Source of the DNA: Thermoplasmatota archaeon
GTDB lineage: Archaea; Thermoplasmatota; Thermoplasmata; Thermoplasmatales; Thermoplasmataceae
Direction of reading: 5' to 3'
Assembly (NCBI GenBank): GCA_023488885.1
Contig: JAMDDH010000043.1
Location: forward strand, 1 to 37,700
DNA length: 37,700 nucleotides
Part shown: positions 32,650 through 37,700 of the stretch, one piece after another
Numbering within the stretch: position 1 is the stretch's first letter
How the letters are laid out: every line of letters starts with the position of its first letter
The notes under the pieces: model-generated
The model's database searches: none
Seen by the model: only the letters and a program-made list of their open reading frames with translations
Told to the model about the DNA's origin: nothing
Program-made: the position numbers and the translations under genes

Positions 32650-33699
32650 TTATTCCTTTCTATATTTCAATTCCTCGTCCAGAATTTCTTTCCACGGGAG
32701 TCCTGTATTGTTCGAGTTATGTGGTCTTGGGGTAATTCTGGGTGGAGACTCGCTTACGGGTGAAACCGCAATGTTACGCAAACCTTCTGGAGTTATGTTG
32801 CCTCTGAGGGCGTCATATCCGGTGCCTGCGAAAAGCATACCTTTGCCGGAAACGTTCCCGAGGGTTGCATCTCCTAGAAAACTCAACATAGGAGCGTTTC
32901 TCAATCCCCTGCCTGAGAAGAACAGAACCCCAGGAATTATTACCGGAAGGAAAAGGAAAGCAAGTTGCAATGGAGAGTCCCATGAAAAAAGCCACGCCAG
33001 ATACAGGGCTAGCAACACAAGAAATGGATAAAATGACATTTCTATGATTATCTCCCATATTATTTTCGCATATCTAGCCCCTATGTTGAGAGCGTAAAAA
33101 AGTGTGAAGAAAGGGGCCAAAATTATGCAAAAAAGAATTAGTGCCTGTCGTATCATTAATGTGGCAAAAAGGCCGGCTGTTGCCATGAAATAGGCAGATA
33201 ATGTGAGGAATTCGAGAATCTGTGAATAACCTCCATTATTCAGCGAACCTGCATTATAGCCAAAATATCCTCCTGAAAAATTCCCAAAATTATACCAGTT
33301 AATATTAGAGGCATTGAAAACCATGGTAAACAATGCGCCAAGTCCGGCCATAATGAAGGTGATGACGTAGAATGAGACTGCTCCGAATACTATCGAAAAC
33401 AACCCCCTCAGCAGAACCAGCGACATGGATTGCGGCTTTATGAAACTGTTATATGCTAACCCCGCGGATATTGAAATAACCATAATGATCATTGAAATCT
33501 GAAAAAATGACCCCGAGAAAATTGCCGATTCCAGATTCGTGTATCCTCCGGAATTTATCATGGGACTGAAATAGACAAATTTCGGGCTTAACCCATAATA
33601 TATCGCATCATACCAGAATATTCCAATAATGGACTTATATGCCCCATCAAGCGCGTGAATCAGCGAGAGCAGAAGTCCTATTAGAGTTACACTCCCCAT
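32650..33699 (-). CDS. VirB6/TrbL/CedA-like polytopic membrane protein
   Basis: A 349-residue protein with about six or seven hydrophobic helices spread from residue 1 to about 270, then a Pro- and Arg-rich cytosolic tail (PVSESPPRITPRPHN). The pattern of an N-terminal helix, long Gly/Asn/Tyr-rich extracellular loop (NWYNFGNFSGGYFGYNAG) and a five-helix core (IRQALILFCIILAPFFTLFY, SFYPFLVLLALYLAWLF) fits VirB6/TrbL channel proteins and crenarchaeal CedA. Assignment rests on topology and position between VirB2- and VirB3-like genes, not on a sequence motif. Start and upstream stop are four bases apart. Confidence 0.65.
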   Translation of the reverse strand: MGSVTLIGLLLSLIHALDGAYKSIIGIFWYDAIYYGLSPKFVYFSPMINSGGYTNLESAIFSGSFFQISMIIMVISISAGLAYNSFIKPQSMSLVLLRGLFSIVFGAVSFYVITFIMAGLGALFTMVFNASNINWYNFGNFSGGYFGYNAGSLNNGGYSQILEFLTLSAYFMATAGLFATLMIRQALILFCIILAPFFTLFYALNIGARYAKIIWEIIIEMSFYPFLVLLALYLAWLFSWDSPLQLAFLFLPVIIPGVLFFSGRGLRNAPMLSFLGDATLGNVSGKGMLFAGTGYDALRGNITPEGLRNIAVSPVSESPPRITPRPHNSNNTGLPWKEILDEELKYRKE

Positions 33700-33703
33700 G
33701 AGA

Positions 33704-33994
33704 TCATTGGCCGGTAACTATGTAGTATACTAGAGCGTATAGAACCCCACTGACAGCAATGACATAAATGAATGTTCCAATTATGGCATTTCTTAATCTT
33801 ACTCTTGCTTCAAATCTTTTGTTCTCATCCGGCCCGAAGAACCCAATTGCAATTGGGATCCACAATATAGCGATAAGTATGGCTGAAACGGACCCCACAA
33901 TTTCGTAAGTTCTATTTAGTATGGTTTGAACCTGACCGGATATGGTCAATGCGTTATAATGTGCCCATAATTCAATAAGTGAACTAAATTGCAT
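33704..33994 (-). CDS. VirB2/CedA1-like two-helix membrane protein
   Basis: A 96-residue protein with two hydrophobic helices (about 31-54 and 73-93) separated by a charged loop (GPDENKRFEARVRLRNA). Size, two-helix hairpin topology and first place in the cluster fit VirB2-type conjugative pilins and the crenarchaeal CedA1/CedA2 subunits. There is no cleavable signal of classic VirB2 type, as in CedA1-type proteins. The ATG lies about 26 bases after a TATA box, so it is the leaderless first gene of the four-gene operon. Confidence 0.6.
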   Translation of the reverse strand: MQFSSLIELWAHYNALTISGQVQTILNRTYEIVGSVSAILIAILWIPIAIGFFGPDENKRFEARVRLRNAIIGTFIYVIAVSGVLYALVYYIVTGQ

Positions 33995-34016
33995 TCAGTA
34001 AATAGATGTATTTCAT

Positions 34017-34025
34017 GTATAAATT
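34017..34025 (-). promoter_or_regulatory. TATA box of the transfer-like operon
   Basis: Minus-strand aatttatac is centred about 26 bases upstream of the first ATG (33994). It overlaps the stop codon of the thioesterase gene, so the operon has its own promoter rather than depending on read-through. Confidence 0.55.
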
Positions 34026-34518
34026 ACATGGGTTTTGGAATCCTCTTCCTGACCTCCTCAAGATTTTGTCGCCTGACGTGACTCCTTTTTTCCCCTTGTG
34101 CGAACCTCTCCTTGTCATCCTCACTTTCCATTTTTAGCCCTGGGACTTCTGTTGGTCTCCCATCCTGATTAATAGCCACATATGTAAGGAAACAGGTTGT
34201 TGTAAAGTTCTTTGTTCCAGTCAGACCTTCTTCGGAGTGGACATTTACTTCAATTTCCATCGTTGTTCTCGTTACATAATTAATTCTTCCAGTAAGATGC
34301 ACGATATCCCCCATATGCACTGGAGACAGGAAAAAAAGGCTGTCGATGCTCCCAGTAACAGTTCGTCGTCTTGAGTGTTTAGCTGCAACTATGGCAGCGA
34401 CATTGTCTATCCATTCAACGAGACGACCTCCATAAAGGTCGTTGAAGATGTTTGTGTCAGGAGGCAATACCAGTCTTTGCAGTTCGGTGAAGGATTCCTT
34501 CCAGGATTTGTTTTCCAT
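34024..34518 (-). CDS. Acyl-CoA thioesterase (hotdog fold)
   Basis: A 164-residue hotdog-fold hydrolase of the YciA/BACH group, which releases CoA from acyl-CoA. LPPDTNIFNDLYGGRLVEWID carries the conserved Asn-x-x-x-x-x-Gly-Gly region with the catalytic Asp (in parts: NIFNDLYGG, EWIDNVAAI), and VHMGDIVHLTGRINYVTRT is the second family block. A charged tail follows. It could work opposite to the acyl-CoA synthetase encoded at 9591-11192, though they are far apart. It is divergent from rpiA. Confidence 0.88.
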   Translation of the reverse strand: MENKSWKESFTELQRLVLPPDTNIFNDLYGGRLVEWIDNVAAIVAAKHSRRRTVTGSIDSLFFLSPVHMGDIVHLTGRINYVTRTTMEIEVNVHSEEGLTGTKNFTTTCFLTYVAINQDGRPTEVPGLKMESEDDKERFAQGEKRSHVRRQNLEEVRKRIPKPM

Positions 34519-34609
34519 GAAATAGCCTAATGAACTGAATGTAATAACTCTTTCATTTCTTCAGAACAATCGCTAAATAATTAACTGTTAAGATAATTAT
34601 GATGTAAAC

Positions 34610-35290
34610 ATGGTAAATCAGGATGAACTAAAGAAAATGGCCGCTACGGAGGCCCTAAAGTATATTAAATCAGGCATGTCAGTAGGATTGGGCACAGGAT
34701 CCACAGTAAAATTCTTCCTGGAAGGGCTTTCATTGCTAGTAAAAGATGGAATGAAGATAACGGGAGTTCCCACCTCTGTGGAGACCGCCAGAATAGCAAG
34801 AACGTTAGGAATAACTGTCAATGATGAATTCACTGGGAAAATAGACATAGACGTTGATGGCGCCGATGAAATTGATCCCTCTGGGAATTTGATCAAAGGA
34901 GGTGGGGGGGCTCTCCTGAGAGAGAAAATAGTGGCCAGTAATAGTAGTATGGTCATAATAATAGCTGATGAAATGAAACTCAAGGAGGAATTTATAGGAG
35001 CTTTCAAAGTTCCTGTAGAGGTTTTCCCATTTCTGCATAGAAATACTATTGCCCGAATTGAGGAACTCGGAGGAAAATGTCACCTGCGCAATAATGGTAA
35101 TTTCGTTACAGACAATGGCAATTTAGTGGCAGACTGTGACTTTGGAATGATAAAAGATCCTGCCAGACTGGAGTCTATGATAAAGCTGATACCGGGAGTT
35201 GCTGAAGTCGGCATTTTTACATCCCTGTGCGACATGATAATATTAGGAACTCCAGGTGGACACAGAACAATTAAAATAAAAAAGGTTTAA
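34610..35290 (+). CDS. rpiA: Ribose-5-phosphate isomerase A
   Basis: This enzyme interconverts ribose-5-phosphate and ribulose-5-phosphate. Motifs are SGMSVGLGTGSTVKFFLEGL, the catalytic DVDGADEIDPSGNLIKGGGG (in parts: DVDGADEID, KGGGGALLREKI), and IIADEMKL. Length (226) is normal. Together with transketolase and transaldolase at 3.8-6.2 kb it completes a non-oxidative pentose phosphate route for ribose supply. It overlaps the end of the convergent regulator gene by four bases. Confidence 0.96.
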   Translation: MVNQDELKKMAATEALKYIKSGMSVGLGTGSTVKFFLEGLSLLVKDGMKITGVPTSVETARIARTLGITVNDEFTGKIDIDVDGADEIDPSGNLIKGGGGALLREKIVASNSSMVIIIADEMKLKEEFIGAFKVPVEVFPFLHRNTIARIEELGGKCHLRNNGNFVTDNGNLVADCDFGMIKDPARLESMIKLIPGVAEVGIFTSLCDMIILGTPGGHRTIKIKKV

Positions 35291-35643
35291 TTTTGGAACC
35301 CTTTTAATTGCTCAATGTTCTGGTTTATCTCTTGTATCTTGTTACTAAGTTCTTGAACTATCTCTTCAAGAATCTCATTGAAGTCCTTGGACAGCCTGTA
35401 ACCGTGTATCGGTCTTCCTTTCCCTTCCTTTTTCATGTTCCGTTTGTTGATCCAGCCTTTCCGTCTCAACCATTGCATAGCAATGGATACCTCAGGTTGC
35501 CGAAGACCGGTTTCCCTCTCAATTTCAACACTTGTCACTTCGCCTTTGTCCCTGATATATACCATAGTATATGCTACGCTTCGTGGAATGTCAGAAATTA
35601 TCAGATATTTCGCCAGTTTGTCGTTTATTTCCGAAAGAACCAT
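35287..35643 (-). CDS. Winged-helix transcriptional regulator
   Basis: A 118-residue one-domain regulator. A winged helix is visible at about 20-85 (SVAYTMVYIRDKGEVTSVEIERETG, the recognition helix RQPEVSIAMQWLRRKGW and the wing GKGRPIHGYRLS), followed by a coiled coil (EILEEIVQELSNKIQEINQNI) likely for dimerisation. It resembles the MarR/TrmB-like predicted regulators common in Euryarchaeota. Target genes are not evident. The promoter region just upstream (about 35660-35685) is rich in ata repeats. Confidence 0.82.
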   Translation of the reverse strand: MVLSEINDKLAKYLIISDIPRSVAYTMVYIRDKGEVTSVEIERETGLRQPEVSIAMQWLRRKGWINKRNMKKEGKGRPIHGYRLSKDFNEILEEIVQELSNKIQEINQNIEQLKGFQN

Positions 35644-35788
35644 ATGAACCGGATGATAATAATATAAGTCTATATATATGTAACTGTATTTAATAAATTT
35701 GCATATATCTACTTTACGCTCCTAAAATGAGATAATTTTAGATTTAATGCCAGCTTTTTGCAGATAACCAGTGAATAAAGTTGAAAAT

Positions 35789-36052
35789 TTATGATTTTGC
35801 CAAAGCCTCAAGTCTGCTTATAACTGTGTAGAGTGCAGCTCTCCCATGGGCTGGGACATTCGGGTCATTAGCCATTTCATCCAGCAAAGAAACCGCTGTT
35901 GCGCATCTTATGTCAAGACTTTCATTAACCTTCAGAAGTCTTGTTTTGGAATCGGAAGCACTTTTCCTTACATTTTTAGGTACGGTAGTGTCCTGGGAAA
36001 GTTCTTCTAACAGATATATAACTTCATCGTACAATTTTTGATCCAACCTCAT
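35789..36052 (-). CDS. UPF0147 family protein
   Basis: A small helical protein (87 residues) matching the archaeal UPF0147 family: VIYLLEELSQDTTVPKNVRKSA followed by SLDIRCATAVSLLDEMANDPNVPAHGR (in parts: QDTTVPKNVR, NDPNVPAHGRAALY). The repeated D-x-x-VP pattern shows two similar helical hairpins. Function unknown. I start it at the ATG at 36052, which overlaps the stop of the preceding gene; a GTG one codon upstream is also possible. Confidence 0.85.
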   Translation of the reverse strand: MRLDQKLYDEVIYLLEELSQDTTVPKNVRKSASDSKTRLLKVNESLDIRCATAVSLLDEMANDPNVPAHGRAALYTVISRLEALAKS

Positions 36053-36366
36053 CACTCTCCAATTTTTTGTCCCATTTCCTTCTTTATGGATAGGACCATC
36101 ATCGTCCTTGTTTTTTTGACACCGCTTATCTTTCCAACTTTTTCAACGAGAAAGTGTTGAAATTCATCGTAGTCAGGAAATCTCACCTTTAGGATTATGT
36201 CATAGTCTCCTGTAACAACAAAAGCGTCCTCGACGTTGGGTAATTTGGCAGCAGCAACTGCTACGATATCTACTTTGTTAACATCGCATTCAATGCCAAT
36301 GATAGCGGTGACGATTCTCTCTCCATAGTATTTCCCCATACTTGCAGTAAGCTCTTCTATTTCCAT
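36052..36366 (-). CDS. Lrp/AsnC-type RAM-domain protein without DNA-binding domain
   Basis: A 104-residue stand-alone RAM (ligand-binding) domain, as found C-terminal in Lrp/AsnC regulators. AIIGIECDVNKVDIV, LPNVEDAFVVTGDYDIILKVRFPDYDEF (in parts: VVTGDYDIILKV) and ISGVKKTRTMMVLS are the family pattern. No helix-turn-helix is present, so it probably modulates other regulators or senses amino acids. The ATG at 36366 is supported by caggagaaag a few bases upstream. The stop overlaps the UPF0147 start. Confidence 0.88.
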   Translation of the reverse strand: MEIEELTASMGKYYGERIVTAIIGIECDVNKVDIVAVAAAKLPNVEDAFVVTGDYDIILKVRFPDYDEFQHFLVEKVGKISGVKKTRTMMVLSIKKEMGQKIGE

Positions 36367-36519
36367 ATCTTTCTCCTGAAAAATAAACTGGTAACCGCTT
36401 CACTGTATCCATTAAGGGTATTTTTATCTAATGGAGAATTTTAAGCGAAATTAAAATTCTTTTCTGTGACAGACAAACTGACCTTAAGATTTTTATCAGT
36501 CTGAATCATTAACGGGATA

Positions 36520-36623
36520 CCCGGCTTAGCTCAGTTGGTAGAGCGGCGGACTGTAGAGGGAAATCCACGGCATGGAAAACCGCCGTAATCCGCAGGTCTC
36601 TGGTTCGAATCCGGAAGCCGGGA
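36520..36623 (+). tRNA. tRNA-Tyr (GTA) with a 31-base intron
   Basis: The cloverleaf closes fully: acceptor cccggct/agccggg, D-stem gctc/gagc, anticodon stem gcgga/tccgc with loop ctGTAga after splicing, variable loop aggtc, and T-arm tctgg-ttcgaat-ccgga. The discriminator is A and CCA is not encoded. The intron (36557-36587) sits between positions 37 and 38, the canonical site cut by the archaeal splicing endonuclease. The mature tRNA is 73 bases long. A T-rich element around 36488-36498 may be its TATA box. Confidence 0.95.
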
Positions 36624-37073
36624 TAACTAACCTGTAAGGCTCCAAGTGAATTTTTAAATGCCTAACGGGGTTTGAAAAATTACAATGAGTGAATCGGAAA
36701 GACAAACACAGCGGAATATTGTCACGATGAACTAAAAAGGCTTGATCATTCCGGTTTTCCACAAAAAATTATTTTGAAGTTTAGGCATCCCTAACACATT
36801 TTGAACATAGAGAAGAGGGAGTTCATAGAACCACTTTAAGTTTCATGCAGGAAATTGCAGTTCATATTCTTTGGAATGCAGATATTGGGAATTGCTTACC
36901 AGATATTGGATCCATCCATTGAGTATTTGGGATTGACACATGTCAGTGGCAACTTATTTCAGGGTTTCTGGACAAACTCCTCCGATATGAATAGTCATCA
37001 AAAAATTATTCTCGTGTTAAGCAACATTTATTATTCTATAAGTCTATTGTAATAGTCAGGGGACGCACAAAGT
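36624..37073. other. Intergenic region with one tiny leaderless-type ORF
   Basis: There is no convincing gene in these 450 bases. At 36685-36735 a 16-codon frame (begins MSESERQ) follows a TATA-like tttttaaat by about 28 bases; after its stop the same frame continues for 13 more codons, so it may be a decayed gene start. Around 37033-37042 ttctataagt may be the TATA box of the following small membrane protein gene. Confidence 0.4.
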
Positions 37074-37307
37074 ATGAGATCATTAGGAAGAGCCTTCACC
37101 AATAATTTGGGTGTTTACATGATAACATTTGTCCTAGTTATGATGCTCTTGTCCTATTTTCTAAATTCACAGCCATTCTTCAACCAATCGCTTCTCTACC
37201 AGCGGCTCCTCATTTTCTCATTCGCGGGAGGAGAAATTGCATTCATTATTGTAGGGATATACTTTTACCTGAAGTTTAGGGTAATAATTATAAGGAGGTC
37301 GCGTTAA
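37074..37307 (+). CDS. Small two-helix membrane protein
   Basis: A 77-residue protein with two hydrophobic helices (about 12-30, VYMITFVLVMMLLSYFL, and 46-67, LLIFSFAGGEIAFIIVGIYFY) and a strongly basic end (RVIIIRRSR), which should place both ends in the cytosol. A TATA-like element lies about 37 bases before the ATG. I recognise no family; it is a plausible but unconfirmed gene. Confidence 0.5.
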   Translation: MRSLGRAFTNNLGVYMITFVLVMMLLSYFLNSQPFFNQSLLYQRLLIFSFAGGEIAFIIVGIYFYLKFRVIIIRRSR

Positions 37308-37665
37308 ATCAGAACATTTCATGCATTTCGCCACAAAAGTTCTGGAACTAAGAAGGATGCCTACCCCAGAACATTCCACTGATCTCATCCACGCATTTGT
37401 AGTATTTTCTCAGGGATATTAGGGACCATCCCTCATTTATCTCTGCAACCTTGCAATATTCAACCTTTATTACAACTTTCTTTCTATGGAAGAGCATCAA
37501 TTATCTTTATTCTTCACTGAATATTCTTGATTCGCACATACCTGTACCTTTTGATACTGCCAGCTGCATTACATATACACAATCGGTTTATTTCCGGTTT
37601 TTAGCACATTTGCCGTACTCAGTGAACATTCTTATATACCAAATTTACATAAATGTGAGAAACCG
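37308..37665. other. AT-rich intergenic region with no clear gene
   Basis: I see no supported gene, tRNA or repeat here. A TATA-like cttatatacc at 37631-37640 near its right end fits a promoter for the partial gene at 37666. Confidence 0.4.
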
Positions 37666-37700
37666 GTGATTGAAGCTTATGTGGCAGTCGGCTTAGTTGT
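37666..37700 (+). CDS. Probable start of a gene cut by the window edge
   Basis: A GTG at 37666 opens a frame (M/V-I-E-A-Y-V-A-V-G-L-V) that runs off the window, with a TATA box about 30 bases upstream, the spacing seen for other genes here. The visible 11 residues are hydrophobic. The product cannot be judged. Confidence 0.3.
   Translation, partial: MIEAYVAVGLV

Noticed and set aside
30460-33994. Integrated conjugative element or virus
   Set aside because: No relaxase, coupling ATPase, integrase or attachment repeats flank the cluster; both sides are ordinary metabolic genes.
36526-36762. 78-codon minus-strand ORF
   Set aside because: It runs through the tRNA-Tyr gene in antisense, and there is no sign of a real protein.
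36855-37052. 65-codon plus-strand ORF
   Set aside because: No promoter or ribosome site fits, and its end covers the probable TATA box of the small membrane protein gene.
37451-37669. 72-codon plus-strand ORF near the right edge
   Set aside because: Composition is like translated AT-rich non-coding DNA, with no start signals, and it overlaps the likely promoter of the edge gene.
1-37700. CRISPR array or rRNA genes
   Set aside because: I saw no regularly spaced repeats and no rRNA-like sequence anywhere in the window.

Overview
The window comes from an archaeon of the Thermoplasmata, most likely the Thermoplasmatales. The evidence is a proteasome beta subunit almost identical in pattern to that of Thermoplasma, an aCPSF1/FttA termination factor, archaeal lipid genes (GGGP synthase, DGGGP synthase), a class II HMG-CoA reductase, UPF0147, aIF2-beta, archaeal MptD and CTP-dependent riboflavin kinase. 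The tRNA-Tyr has a canonical-position intron. Many genes have a TATA box 25-28 bases before the start codon, which implies leaderless mRNAs, and GTG or TTG starts are frequent. All identifications come from reading the sequence; no database search was run.

Layout. 1-1094 is the 3' part of an IscB-type RNA-guided nuclease gene, cut by the window edge. 1185-3786 holds the proteasome beta subunit and the aCPSF1 ribonuclease. 3804-6248 (minus) is a pentose-phosphate operon: split transketolase N, split transketolase C and a short transaldolase; rpiA lies apart at 34610. 6382-7455 is canonical FtsZ. 7501-11192 has a membrane glycosyltransferase, a sugar-nucleotide epimerase and an acyl-CoA synthetase, followed by a large pilin-like secreted protein. 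12334-19729 carries purB, a winged-helix protein, a Dph6-like PP-loop enzyme, a peroxiredoxin, a DUF2240-like protein, a TPR protein, HMG-CoA reductase and pyrBI.

19731-20948 (minus) is an unusual pair: a ribbon-helix-helix regulator followed by a second, short, degenerate FtsZ-fold protein. Its order recalls the cdrS-ftsZ2 operon of other euryarchaea. 21374-23106 has aIF2-beta fused to a TRAM domain, a PIN protein and riboflavin kinase. 23103-23818 holds two small ORFs and a GC-richer, hairpin-rich stretch that may be an orphan omega-RNA-like element beside purL. 23816-30016 (minus) contains purL, purS, the two ether-lipid enzymes, Trm1, a THEP1-like NTPase with a damaged P-loop, and MptD.

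30460-33994 (minus) is the most striking block. It is a compact four-gene set resembling the core of a type IV secretion or DNA-transfer machine: a VirB2-like two-helix protein, a VirB6-like polytopic protein, a VirB3-like membrane protein carrying what looks like the first part of a VirB4 N-domain, and a VirB4-like ATPase. It resembles the crenarchaeal Ced DNA-import system in composition. The rest is a thioesterase, rpiA, a winged-helix regulator, an Lrp-type RAM-domain protein, UPF0147, the intron-containing tRNA-Tyr, a small membrane protein, and the first codons of a probable gene at the right edge.
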